This document shows, one piece after another, positions 22,434 through 31,289 of a stretch of 64,000 nt of DNA. The notes beneath the pieces are model-generated. The model was not told where the DNA came from. It saw only the letters and a program-made list of their open reading frames with translations, and searched no databases. Each line of letters opens with the position of its first letter. Within the stretch, counting starts at the first letter, position 1. This stretch comes from DASRDS01 sp035570055 (GTDB lineage: Bacteria > Gemmatimonadota > Gemmatimonadetes > Gemmatimonadales > Gemmatimonadaceae), in NCBI GenBank assembly GCA_035570055.1, contig DATMLM010000006.1, forward strand, positions 31,665 to 95,664, read 5' to 3'. Made by a program: the position numbers and the translations under genes.

Positions 22434-24374
22434 CTCGTCGAGCTCTCCAACCTCATGGGCCGGGATACGCGTCTCGTTCAGCCCGGTGGTGGAAATACAT
22501 CGATCAAGATCGGATCCGAGCTCTTCGTGAAAGGGAGCGGCACCGATCTGCGCACGATCGGGCGCAAGGGATTCACTCGCTTGTCATTGCCCGCGCTGGC
22601 CCCGCTGCGTACGGCAGAGTCGATGGACGACGCCGAGATGATGCGGTTCATGGCGGGTTGCATGCTGCAGCCCGATCAGCCATCACCGAGCGTCGAAACG
22701 CCGCTCCACTCGTTGTTACCGCACCGCGTGATCGCGCATACGCATGACGTCGCGACCATGAGCCTGACGAACGTGACGGACGTGGTCGCTGAGCGGCTCG
22801 TTCATGATCTCTTCAATGGGGAGATCGTGTACGTGCCGTACGTGCGGCCCGGATTTCCGCTGGCGCGAGCCGTGAGTCGCATGGTGGACCAGATACCCGA
22901 GCGCGCCATCGGAATGACGCTGGCGCACCACGGTCTCGTCGTATGGGCCGAGGGCACGCGCGAGTGTTATGACCGGCTCGTCCGCGCGATCAAGATCATC
23001 GAGGACTTTCTCGCCACCAAACGCCGCGCGCAGCCCACTCATGTCTCGCGTTCCACGCCTCCCGCTGAGGCCGTGCTCCCGGTGGTGCGTGGTGTATTGG
23101 GGTCGACGAGTCGCGTGATCTTGCATTTTGACGGAGCCGAGGATGTCCTCACGACGTTGGAGACACCGGGTCTGCGCGAGGTAGTTCATCGCGGCATGGC
23201 TACCCCCGAGCACATTTTGCGCGCCGGTCGCGTGCCTTTGTGGCTCGATCCCACTCGAGACACTCGCGAGCAACTCATCGAGCAACGCGAAGAGTATGAG
23301 GCGTACCACGCCAAGTATGCGACGCACGGTGAGCGGGCGCTCGACGATTGGGCGAAAGTCGTGCTCGCGCCCGGCCTCGGCATGATCACCGCTGGACGTG
23401 ACAAGCGCGCGGCCGTGACCGCGAACCTCTGTTATCGCGCGACGCTCGAAGCGATCGTGAACGCCGAGTCGATCGATCGATTCACGTTCCTGCCGGACGC
23501 CGACGTGTTCGAGTTCGAGCATTGGCCGCTGGAGCGCCGAAAGATCGACGAGCAGGACGCGAAGGAGCGCACCGCGCTCTTACTCGCCCGCCACGTCGCG
23601 ATCATCATCGGTGCCGGCAGCGGCATCGGGCGAGCCGCCGCGCTCCGCTTCGCTCGCGAGGGCGCGCATGTCGTCGCCGCGGATCTCGATGGCACGGCGG
23701 CCGAGACGGTCGCGGCCGAGATCAATGGCCGCCATCCGTCGCGCGGGCTCGGTCTTCGGGTCGACGTGCGCGACGATGCCAGCCTGGCGGAGCTGGTGCG
23801 CCGCACGGTCATCGAGTTCGGCGGGCTCGATTCGTTGTTCTATACGGCCGGCCAGGCGCCCCGCTTCGCGCCAGTGACCGACATCCGGCGCGAGGATCTC
23901 CAACGCCAGCTCGACATCCATTATATGGGCGCCGTGCTCGCCATCGGCAAAGCGGCGGCAGTCATGAAGCGACAGGGGCTTGGCGGCGCGATCGTTGGAT
24001 CGGTATCAAAGGCCGCTTTGGCTCCAGGGCGGGATGCCGTCGCGTACGGAGGCAGCAAGGCGGCGCTCTTGCAGGCCATGCGTGTGGCCGCCGTGGAGCT
24101 CGGTGCCGATGGCATTCGCGTGAACGCCATCAACGCCGATCAGATCGAGACGCCCATGTTCATGAAGTTCGTCCAAGAGCGGGCCGCTTCACGCGGCATC
24201 TCGACGGAGGAGCAACTGGAGGCGTACCGGCGGCGAAACGTGATGGGCGTGTCGCTGATTCCCGCGGACACGGTTGCGGATCTCGCGGCGCTGTTGGCGA
24301 GCGAGAAGTTTCGGTATACGACCGGAGATATTATCACGGTCGATGGGGGGCTTCCCGAAGCGTTCCCGCGTTAG
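22416..24374 (+). CDS. Bifunctional class II aldolase / short-chain dehydrogenase
   Basis: The 652-residue protein joins two enzymes. Residues 1-380 form a class II aldolase: RLVQPGGGNTSIKIG for phosphate or substrate binding, and zinc histidines in VIAHTHDVATM and AHHGLVVWAEG. Residues from 390 form an SDR with the NAD site IIIGAGSGIGRAAALRFARE and the catalytic Ser and YGGSK. Family members are rhamnulose-phosphate aldolase/lactaldehyde dehydrogenase fusions and related sugar enzymes. No rhamnose genes are nearby, so the substrate is open. The gene overlaps the end of the convergent gene by 4 bases. Confidence 0.88.
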   Translation: MDELDQLVELSNLMGRDTRLVQPGGGNTSIKIGSELFVKGSGTDLRTIGRKGFTRLSLPALAPLRTAESMDDAEMMRFMAGCMLQPDQPSPSVETPLHSLLPHRVIAHTHDVATMSLTNVTDVVAERLVHDLFNGEIVYVPYVRPGFPLARAVSRMVDQIPERAIGMTLAHHGLVVWAEGTRECYDRLVRAIKIIEDFLATKRRAQPTHVSRSTPPAEAVLPVVRGVLGSTSRVILHFDGAEDVLTTLETPGLREVVHRGMATPEHILRAGRVPLWLDPTRDTREQLIEQREEYEAYHAKYATHGERALDDWAKVVLAPGLGMITAGRDKRAAVTANLCYRATLEAIVNAESIDRFTFLPDADVFEFEHWPLERRKIDEQDAKERTALLLARHVAIIIGAGSGIGRAAALRFAREGAHVVAADLDGTAAETVAAEINGRHPSRGLGLRVDVRDDASLAELVRRTVIEFGGLDSLFYTAGQAPRFAPVTDIRREDLQRQLDIHYMGAVLAIGKAAAVMKRQGLGGAIVGSVSKAALAPGRDAVAYGGSKAALLQAMRVAAVELGADGIRVNAINADQIETPMFMKFVQERAASRGISTEEQLEAYRRRNVMGVSLIPADTVADLAALLASEKFRYTTGDIITVDGGLPEAFPR

Positions 24375-26200
24375 CGCTGGAACACGAATTTTTCCGTCGT
24401 CACCTGGCTCACCGGACACCGCCCTACCGTCGCGGGCTTGAACACCCGGTTGCTGAGCGAATCCTGGGCTGCTTCGGTCAGCGGATCCATCTCGGTCGGC
24501 CATCCGACATGATGCACGGTCGAGAGCACGACGTGCCCTTGGTCGTCGACGATGAACTCGAACGCCGCCGTGTCGCCCGCGGCCGCCAGGGTGCCGGCGC
24601 CCGGCATCGTGGCGGCCCGTGTCATGAGCCACGACGGCACTTGCACGTGCGCGAATGACATGCTCAGGCTCGTATCGGGCGGCGGTGTCGTCGAGATGGA
24701 GAGCACGATGGTCTCGCCGCGCAAACGATCGCTGACCACGCCACGCAAGGCCTGCACGAAGGCGCTGTCCACGTCCGAGGAGAGCGACGTCGAGGTCACT
24801 CTCACCTCTTGCGTCGCACCCGCGCGGTGGAGGTCCACGGCGTATCGGCCAAAGATGCCCGGCGAGATGCGGAGCGCCCCTCGCCCCGCCGCGTCCGTCG
24901 CTGATGCCGGCACCGGATAGCCGAACGTGGAGAGGTCGACGGTCGACGGCATCTCGAGATGGGCCAGGACGCTGGCGAGCACCGCGCGCGCCGCGGTGCG
25001 CCACGCGGGGTTCGCGGCGCTGTCGCGCGCGGCGAGAATCGTCCCGACGAGCGCCTCGACGACGAGCTGCGGCGGCGGCATCGGACACGCGTGGTTGACA
25101 TCGTTCCCGAACTGCACCTGCCCCACGATCGTCTTCGCCGTTCCCGCGCCGGCCAACGTGTCGCGAACCGTCGGATCGACCGGCGCCTCGCGGATGAACG
25201 AGTAGTCGGTGACGCGCCCATCCTCGACGTGGACGCCCGGATAATAGGCGATCACGACCGAGTGGAATCGCTGCACGACCGGCACCAGCGGCACGACCTC
25301 GTTGAACGTGGACGAGTAATTCCAATCGCGGATCGGTGGCCGGGGCCGCGTGAGATGGAACGAGGCATGGCGGACGATCATCTTCTCCGGATCGAGGTAG
25401 ACCGAGCCCTCGATATCCGCGGCGTCGAGCGACGCCCGGGGCCGAAAATCGATGCGGACGAGGCCCGACTGGTCGTCGACCAGATGGAAGCAATGGTTGT
25501 CTTCGAACGCCCGTTCGGTCAGGTCCTGGAACTGCACCAGATGCATGAACTGGGCAGGCTGGCCGTGCTTGGAACCGCTCGTCTGTACCTCGCCAACCTC
25601 GTAGCGCTCCTCCTCCCAGCTGTCGCCCTCGAGCGTATCGGTCTCCACCCGCCGGTCCGCGTGTCCCGGGTCTCGCTCGACGTAGTCGTCGATCCGACGG
25701 AATCGATACGGATAGTCGGTCATGAGGATGCGCATGCGCAGGATGTTCTCGTTCATCTGCGAGAACACGAGGGCCAGTGCGGGATCCACGGTGCTGTCCG
25801 GCACGCCGGGGTTCGTGCATTCGCGCGGGGCCTTTGCGCGGACCGTGACTTGCGCGAGCCGCACGACGTGGCGCAGGCGCAAGGTGATAGTGGTCACGGC
25901 CGGCGCCGGCAGGACCTGGACCGTCGTGTCGAATGGCGTAAAGCCGATTTGCCGCGCGCGTACCTTATAGACGCCAGGGGCGAGGCGGACGAAGGTGAAC
26001 GCGCCCGTGCTATCGGCGAACCGCGAGATGCTCCCCGTGTTCCCCGGGTTGAGTGTGACGGTCGCGTAGGGAACGCCCGCCGCCCCTTCCCGATACAGCA
26101 CGCGCCCGGTCAGGAGACCAGCCGTCGTCGAGTCCTGTGCGGAGAGCGGCGCGGCGCACAGGACAAAGGCGACGGCCGCCGTCAAGCATCTATTCATCAA
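24371..26200 (-). CDS. Secreted protein with carboxypeptidase-regulatory domain and TonB-like C-terminus
   Basis: The product is 609 residues with a signal peptide (MMNRCLTAAVAFVLCAAPLS). Residues 30-110 are a carboxypeptidase-regulatory-like domain (LTGRVLYREGAAGVPYATVT). The middle resembles proteins with an outer-membrane lipoprotein-sorting-like sheet. The last 70 residues (FEFIVDDQGHVVLSTVHHVG and RVFKPATVGRCPVSQVTTEK) look like the TonB C-terminal fold. The function is unknown; a cell-envelope role is likely. It is the third gene of an operon with the membrane protein and the CGNR regulator, overlapping the latter by 11 bases. Confidence 0.7.
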   Translation of the reverse strand: MMNRCLTAAVAFVLCAAPLSAQDSTTAGLLTGRVLYREGAAGVPYATVTLNPGNTGSISRFADSTGAFTFVRLAPGVYKVRARQIGFTPFDTTVQVLPAPAVTTITLRLRHVVRLAQVTVRAKAPRECTNPGVPDSTVDPALALVFSQMNENILRMRILMTDYPYRFRRIDDYVERDPGHADRRVETDTLEGDSWEEERYEVGEVQTSGSKHGQPAQFMHLVQFQDLTERAFEDNHCFHLVDDQSGLVRIDFRPRASLDAADIEGSVYLDPEKMIVRHASFHLTRPRPPIRDWNYSSTFNEVVPLVPVVQRFHSVVIAYYPGVHVEDGRVTDYSFIREAPVDPTVRDTLAGAGTAKTIVGQVQFGNDVNHACPMPPPQLVVEALVGTILAARDSAANPAWRTAARAVLASVLAHLEMPSTVDLSTFGYPVPASATDAAGRGALRISPGIFGRYAVDLHRAGATQEVRVTSTSLSSDVDSAFVQALRGVVSDRLRGETIVLSISTTPPPDTSLSMSFAHVQVPSWLMTRAATMPGAGTLAAAGDTAAFEFIVDDQGHVVLSTVHHVGWPTEMDPLTEAAQDSLSNRVFKPATVGRCPVSQVTTEKFVFQR

Positions 26201-26756
26201 TCGTAGGTAACTTAGCTAGCCGCCCACGTTGGTAGTGACGGCGTGCCTTGGCTCGGTTTCCACAGTCGACCATGCGGCACCAGCGCCGCCGGCCCGCCCG
26301 CGAACGATCGAGGAACACCCAGCCGCAACCGGCGTCCTCGCACTGGCGAAGTCTGTGCCTCGGTACGGATACCAACAACTCGGCCGCCCGTTCCACGATG
26401 GGTCCAAGCAGTCGATGCGAATCGCTCCACTCCCATGTCACCTGGCCGTCGCGACACACCAACTGACGCTGACCGGCGATCCGACTCAGCCGGGCGAGCG
26501 CCGCGTCGGGCGGCATCTGGCTGGCGGCGAGGGAGCGAACGACCTGATACAGCTCCTCGCGGACCATGTGGATCCGGGTGACCTCGCGGGGGCCGAGGTG
26601 GAACGAAGAGCGTGCGCCGAGCAGCCCGGCGCGGCGAGCCCAGCGATCCACATCGGCCCCCGTGACCAACCGTTCTCGCGGATGCGAGAGCCGGTCGGCG
26701 ACGGTGTTCAGGAAGTCGAGTGCGAGGTCGCCCGCAATGAAGTAGAAGTCGTCCAT
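26190..26756 (-). CDS. CGNR zinc-finger transcriptional regulator
   Basis: This 188-residue protein has an ABATE-type N-terminal domain (FIAGDLALDFLNTVADRL) followed by the CGNR finger. The finger cysteines are in RQCEDAGCGWVFLD and WCRMVDCGNRAKARRHYQR. Such proteins are putative stress-linked transcription factors of Actinobacteria and relatives. The ATG at 26756 lies 49 bases inside the end of the upstream membrane-protein gene. A long palindrome at the operon head (27780-27809) may be its own target. Confidence 0.88.
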   Translation of the reverse strand: MDDFYFIAGDLALDFLNTVADRLSHPRERLVTGADVDRWARRAGLLGARSSFHLGPREVTRIHMVREELYQVVRSLAASQMPPDAALARLSRIAGQRQLVCRDGQVTWEWSDSHRLLGPIVERAAELLVSVPRHRLRQCEDAGCGWVFLDRSRAGRRRWCRMVDCGNRAKARRHYQRGRLAKLPTIDE

Positions 26757-27781
26757 GCCAGTAGCGCGAATAGCACCAAGTCGAATGCCGCATATGCATA
26801 CTGCGTACGCGACACGCCGACGCCAAAGGGGAACCAGATGCCGGCGATATGCAGCGCCGAAAGCTCGGGCGCAAACAGTCCAATGGATACGAGCACCGCC
26901 GCGATCACCGCCAGCCATTGTCGTCGGCCGGCGACGAGAATGGCCAGCATCACGAGCGCGGCGAGGATCCTGGCCCACGACGTCGCGTACATGAGGGCGA
27001 CAATGACGTCAACCACAATGATCGAGAGTCGCCGGACACCAAACCACGCACGCCATGCCATGATCCACGCCCCGATGATGAGCGGCACGATGATCGTGCG
27101 TAGGGTCTCGGCGAAACCGGCGGTCTCGAACTGGCCCCAGTAGAACGTGACTTGATTGACGCGCAGCATCGCCGAGAGCACGAGCGCGGTGGTCATCCAG
27201 GATTGCCGTAGGGCCAGCGCGAGGACAGCCAGGAGAACGAACGCGAGGGGCTCGATGCCATCGACGATGTAGCCCCAGAGCGTTCGAGACCACTGCAGCG
27301 CATACTGATCGCGAACGGCGTTGATCTCACCAATAGCCGGCGCGATGTGAATGCCACCATCGTCCCCAGGCGCGGCCCACACGCGAATAGCGATGGTCGC
27401 GGATTGCAGTGGGGCGAGTACGAAATACCGCGGCTGGATGCTATACGGCGCGCCAGCGTGTCCGAGATGCGTGCCGTTCACGTAGAGATCATAGCCCTCG
27501 TCGACGTCGGGCGGCCCGCCCAACGCGAGCGTGTCGTTGGCGGGGTCGGTGACCGTCACGTGCAAGCGATACCACGCAACACCGGAGGCGCCCCAACCGG
27601 GAACGTAGCCGGGGAGCCCAACGTCGGGATCACGCGCACCGGGCCGAGGAGTCAAATCGACAACCTCCCAATGCGTGTCGTCGAACGCCGGATCAGCCCA
27701 CCGAGGGTCATCGCCAACGTGAAACCGCCAGGGTCCGTTGAGCGCGACGACGGCGTGACCGATGACGATCGCTTGGAGCAT
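26708..27781 (-). CDS. Membrane protein with extracytoplasmic sugar-binding-like domain and multi-helix region
   Basis: The protein has 357 residues. Residues about 10-145 resemble a galactose-binding or 7TMR-DISM-like beta domain (LNGPWRFHVGDDPRWADP, YDLYVNGTHLGHAG). The rest is 7-8 hydrophobic helices from about residue 165. This is the layout of 7TM receptors with extracellular modules, but no kinase or phosphatase output domain follows. It may sense a ligand and pass the signal through the CGNR regulator encoded next. The ATG lies inside a 30-base palindrome. The function is inferred. Confidence 0.65.
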   Translation of the reverse strand: MLQAIVIGHAVVALNGPWRFHVGDDPRWADPAFDDTHWEVVDLTPRPGARDPDVGLPGYVPGWGASGVAWYRLHVTVTDPANDTLALGGPPDVDEGYDLYVNGTHLGHAGAPYSIQPRYFVLAPLQSATIAIRVWAAPGDDGGIHIAPAIGEINAVRDQYALQWSRTLWGYIVDGIEPLAFVLLAVLALALRQSWMTTALVLSAMLRVNQVTFYWGQFETAGFAETLRTIIVPLIIGAWIMAWRAWFGVRRLSIIVVDVIVALMYATSWARILAALVMLAILVAGRRQWLAVIAAVLVSIGLFAPELSALHIAGIWFPFGVGVSRTQYAYAAFDLVLFALLAWTTSTSLRATSHSTS

Positions 27782-27809
27782 AACCTTATCCAGTTCTGGA
27801 ACAGGTTAT
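27780..27809. promoter_or_regulatory. 30-base imperfect palindrome at the head of the CGNR operon
   Basis: Two 14-base arms (ATAACCTTATCCAG and CTGGAACAGGTTAT) around TT match at 12 of 14 positions. The outer arms ATAACCT/AGGTTAT and the inner CCAG/CTGG are perfect. The site covers the start codon of the minus-strand membrane-protein gene and runs into a TTATACT box 39 bases before the amidase start. It is a candidate operator for both divergent units. Confidence 0.5.
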
Positions 27810-27849
27810 ACTATGCGCCGTCCGGTCCGGACGCCATTTTCCCAAGCTC

Positions 27850-29652
27850 GTGAACTCCCGTCGACAGTTCCTCATCCGCGCCCCGCTCGCCGTGCTCGCC
27901 GCCGCCGAGGCGTGCCGGGGCCGCGAGCAAACCGCCGAGCCTTCGTCGGCCGCCTCGACTCCAGGCGCGCCGCCCACGTTCGGCGCAGCACCGGCAACCG
28001 GGCCGGTGGTCACGCCCGAGACGTTCGCCCAGGCGGAAAAGCTCGTGCAGATCGAGATGCGCGAGGACGAACGCGCCATGGTCGCGGCAAACTGGCGCCA
28101 GTCCATGGCCGCGCTCATTGAGCGACGCGTCGGTCCCCGCACGATCGCGCTCGAGGCCACGGACGTCCCCGCGACGCGCTGGAACCCCGTGCTCTCGCCC
28201 CCAGCCTCGCCAGCGCCCGATCATTTCGCCCGGAGCGCCAATGATGCGGGAGCGCTGCCGTCGACGGATGCCGACATCGCGTACGCGCCCGTGCACCATC
28301 TGTCGCGGTGGATCGAGCGCCGGCAGCTGACCGCCGAGCGGCTCACGTCGATCTATCTCGCGCGACTGCAGCAGTTCGATCCCAAGCTCCACTGCGTGAT
28401 CACCCTCATGGGGGACTCGGCGCTTGCGCAGGCGAAGCAGGCGGACACCGAGATCGCGGCCGGCAAGTATCGGGGTCCGCTGCACGGCATTCCATGGGGC
28501 GCCAAGGATCTGCTCGACACCGCCGGCGTCGCCACCACCTACGGCGCCGAGCCGTTTCGCAATCGCGTGCCGACGACCGACGCGGTCGTCGTGCGGCGTT
28601 TGCGCGACGCGGGCGCGATCCTCGTGGCGAAGTTGAGCCTCGGCGCGCTGGCGCTCAACGACATCTGGTTCGGCGGCCAGACCATGAATCCCTGGCTCCT
28701 CGAAGAGGGCTCGTCGGGCTCGAGCGCCGGCCCCGGCGCCGCGACCGCCGCGGGTCTCGTTGGATTCGCGATCGGCAGCGAGACGGGCGGCAGCATCGTG
28801 AGTCCCAGCATGCGCTGCGGCGTCACGGGGCTCCGACCCACGTTCGGCCGCGTGCCGCGCACGGGTGCCATGACCCTGTGCTGGTCGCTCGACAAGCTGG
28901 GCCCCATGGCCAGGAGCGTGGAGGACACGTTCCTCGTGCTCAACGCGATCTCGGGTCCCGACGCGGGCGACCTGGGATCGGTGCCCAGCGCGTTGGAGTT
29001 CGACGCGCGTGGCTCCGTGCGCGGCCTGCGCGTGGGGTATGTGTCCAAATGGATGAATGAGGCACCGGCGACGGACGTCGACCGGGCCGCGCTCGAACAG
29101 TGCGCGAAGCTCGGCATGGTCCCGACGGAGGTGACGCTACCGGACTGGCCCTATGACTCGCTCAATGTGATTCTCTTCGCCGAGGCCGCTGCCTCGTTCG
29201 AGGAGATCACGCTGAACGGCAAGATTCGCGAGCTCAAGGCTCAAGTGCCCGATGCGTGGCCGAATCAATTTCGTGAGGCGCGGTTTCTCTCGGCCGTCGA
29301 TTTTGTGCAGGCCGATCGGTTCCGGCGGAAGGTCGCCCAGGAGATGGCGCGCGTGGTCTCGCAGGTCGACCTGCTCCTCGTGCCATCGTTGCGCGACGAG
29401 ATGCTCGTCATCTCGAACTGCACCGGGCATCCGTCGCTGACATTGCGAACCGGGTTTGTGAATGTCTCGCAGGCGCGCAGCGATTGGGCGCCGGATCCCG
29501 CGCATCCGTTGCCGACGTTTTCGCCGCCGCGGCGGGTGCCGCATGGAGTGACGTTGATCGGGCGATTGTTCGACGAAGGCACGATTGGTCGCGCCGGTCT
29601 CGCGCTCGAGCGCGCGAGCGGCGTGGCGAGGGAGCGGCCGCCGGGGTTTTAG
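27850..29652 (+). CDS. Tat-exported amidase (amidase-signature family)
   Basis: The product is 600 residues with a GTG start. It begins NSRRQFLIRAPLAVLAAAEA, a twin-arginine signal, with a possible lipobox Cys. The Ser-cisSer-Lys triad is visible: K219 (GAKDLLDTAG), S291 in GSSGSSAG and S315 in GSETGGSIVSPS, with the spacing of the family. These enzymes hydrolyse amides and include Asp/Glu-tRNA amidotransferase A relatives. An exported single-gene form fits peptide, aryl-amide or wall amide breakdown. A region of about 150 residues before the amidase domain is extra compared with short members. An ATG at 27813 is out of frame. Confidence 0.9.
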   Translation: MNSRRQFLIRAPLAVLAAAEACRGREQTAEPSSAASTPGAPPTFGAAPATGPVVTPETFAQAEKLVQIEMREDERAMVAANWRQSMAALIERRVGPRTIALEATDVPATRWNPVLSPPASPAPDHFARSANDAGALPSTDADIAYAPVHHLSRWIERRQLTAERLTSIYLARLQQFDPKLHCVITLMGDSALAQAKQADTEIAAGKYRGPLHGIPWGAKDLLDTAGVATTYGAEPFRNRVPTTDAVVVRRLRDAGAILVAKLSLGALALNDIWFGGQTMNPWLLEEGSSGSSAGPGAATAAGLVGFAIGSETGGSIVSPSMRCGVTGLRPTFGRVPRTGAMTLCWSLDKLGPMARSVEDTFLVLNAISGPDAGDLGSVPSALEFDARGSVRGLRVGYVSKWMNEAPATDVDRAALEQCAKLGMVPTEVTLPDWPYDSLNVILFAEAAASFEEITLNGKIRELKAQVPDAWPNQFREARFLSAVDFVQADRFRRKVAQEMARVVSQVDLLLVPSLRDEMLVISNCTGHPSLTLRTGFVNVSQARSDWAPDPAHPLPTFSPPRRVPHGVTLIGRLFDEGTIGRAGLALERASGVARERPPGF

Positions 29653-29730
29653 CGCCGTTCGCCGTTCGCGGCGGGGCTTTGGCTGCATACGCGTGTGCGC
29701 GGCGCTTCGCGACCGCTTACTGATTCGGCC

Positions 29731-30684
29731 ATGCGTCCTATCATCCTGTTGGCGTGCGTAGCGGCAGTATTACGTGGGCAAGAGCCGACCATCTTCGCGC
29801 CCGGCGTTATCTCCGGCGGGTCCAACGAGCTGTCGCCGGCGTTTGCGCCGGATTGCCGATCCGTATGGTATACAGTTGGCAACAGCACGGAGAGCGCGAT
29901 CGTCACGTCGCATGTGGCGAATGGCAAATGGACGTCGCCGACGCTAGCCGAGTTTTCCGGGTACTGGCGCGATCTGGAGGCGGCGATGGCGCCGGACGGA
30001 TCGTATCTCATCTTCGCCTCGAACCGCCCAGCGACGGATGGCGGCCCGGCGCTCGATGGGAACTATGGCGGCGCGGTGCGGCCGGGTCGCGGCGGCAACC
30101 TGTGGCGCGTCGATCGGCGCGGTGGCGGCTGGAGCAAACCCGTGCGACTGCCGGAGGCCATCAACGCGAACACGTCGGTGTTTTCGCCGAGCGTGGTCGC
30201 GGATGGTAGTCTGTACTTCATGAAACCGTCGCCGGAGACTGGGCGATTCCAGATTTACCGGTCGCAATACACGAACGGCCAGTACGCACCGGCCGAACGC
30301 GTGTCGTTCAGCGACGAGCAGTGGGCCAACGTCGATCCCGCCGTAGCGCCCGACGAGTCGTTCGCGGTCTTCTCATCGAACCGGCCACCGACCGCGGACA
30401 AAGACAACGATTTGTTCATCGTCTTTCGTCAAGGTGGTGTCTGGGGCGAGCCAAAGTCGCTGGGGCCTGGCGTCAACAGCCCCTCGAGCGAGATCGAGGC
30501 CCGGCTCTCACCAGACACGCGTACGCTCTTCTTCGCCAGCAACCGGATCGTGACCACGCCCGCCGGGTCACCGATCGCGATCGATCGCATGCGGGCTTGG
30601 AACAACGGGCTGATGCACATCTGGCGCGTGGATCTCTCGCCATGGGTCACCGGCAAAAGTGGGTATTGCACACCGGTGGGTTAG
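29731..30684 (+). CDS. Secreted WD40-like PD40 beta-propeller protein
   Basis: From the ATG at 29731 the protein has 317 residues and a signal peptide (MRPIILLACVAAVLRGQ). Repeated PD40 blades are visible: LSPAFAPDCRSVWY, AAMAPDGSYLIFASNRP, VDPAVAPDESFAVFSSNRP and ARLSPDTRTLFFASNRI. Such propellers occur in TolB-like and peptidase-linked proteins. No catalytic domain is attached. The function is unknown; it may bind a carbohydrate or a partner protein outside the cytoplasm. Confidence 0.8.
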   Translation: MRPIILLACVAAVLRGQEPTIFAPGVISGGSNELSPAFAPDCRSVWYTVGNSTESAIVTSHVANGKWTSPTLAEFSGYWRDLEAAMAPDGSYLIFASNRPATDGGPALDGNYGGAVRPGRGGNLWRVDRRGGGWSKPVRLPEAINANTSVFSPSVVADGSLYFMKPSPETGRFQIYRSQYTNGQYAPAERVSFSDEQWANVDPAVAPDESFAVFSSNRPPTADKDNDLFIVFRQGGVWGEPKSLGPGVNSPSSEIEARLSPDTRTLFFASNRIVTTPAGSPIAIDRMRAWNNGLMHIWRVDLSPWVTGKSGYCTPVG

Positions 30685-30734
30685 CGCACGAAATGGAGAT
30701 TTGAGCCGAGCCGCACGGGCGCTACCATCCGCGC

Positions 30735-31241
30735 ATGAAATGGCTGCTCTTGCTGGCGATGGTGAGTCTGGGCGCCCCGGATCACCAGCACGATTTCGAC
30801 TTCGAGTTCGGCGCGTGGAAAGCGCATGTGCGCATGCGCCAACGCCTGTCGAACGCCGAATCGTGGACCGAATTCGATGGCACGTCGACGGTGCGCAAGA
30901 TTTGGGATGGCCGCGCGAATGCGGGCGAGCTCGAGGTGTCGAGTGGGACTACGCACATCGAAGGCCTGACGTTGCGCCTGTACAATCCGGAGACGCAACA
31001 GTGGAGCATCTACTGGTCGAACGCGAAGGATGGCGCGATCAGCGGCACGCCGATGTTTGGCCGGTTCGAGAATGGACGCGGCGAGTTCTACGGTCAAGAT
31101 GTCGCCAACGGCGCGAACGTCTACGCGCGTTTCATCTTCTCAGGCCTAACGCCGACGAAATTCACGTTCGAGCAGGCGTTTTCCACCGACGGTGGGAAGA
31201 CCTGGGAGACGAACTGGACGGCCACGTTCACGAAGAGTTAA
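30735..31241 (+). CDS. Small secreted protein, DUF1579-like
   Basis: The product is 168 residues with a short signal peptide (MKWLLLLAMVSLGAP). The start DFDFEFGAWKAHVRMRQRL and the later TLRLYNPETQQWSIYWSNA fit the DUF1579-like lipocalin-type sandwich found in many secreted proteins. The function is unknown. It lies 45 bases upstream of the large BNR protein with a hairpin between them. Confidence 0.75.
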   Translation: MKWLLLLAMVSLGAPDHQHDFDFEFGAWKAHVRMRQRLSNAESWTEFDGTSTVRKIWDGRANAGELEVSSGTTHIEGLTLRLYNPETQQWSIYWSNAKDGAISGTPMFGRFENGRGEFYGQDVANGANVYARFIFSGLTPTKFTFEQAFSTDGGKTWETNWTATFTKS

Positions 31242-31255
31242 CAAGCCCTTGCAAT

Positions 31256-31289
31256 CATGGGGGAAGACGGGCATCGTCTTTCCCCCATG
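31256..31289 (+). other. 14-bp hairpin that encloses the BNR gene start codon
   Basis: The left arm CATGGGGGAAGACG (31256-31269) pairs fully with CGTCTTTCCCCCATG (31275-31289), apart from one bulged T, around the loop GGCAT. Both in-frame ATGs of the BNR gene (31257 and 31287) fall in the stem. No T-tract follows, so a normal terminator is unlikely. Control of translation of the BNR protein is the more likely role. Confidence 0.55.

Noticed and set aside
29865..29875. Single GTATAC inside the PD40 protein gene, with others near 19959, 24316 and 43059
   Set aside because: Each is a lone half-site inside coding sequence without a partner at N5.
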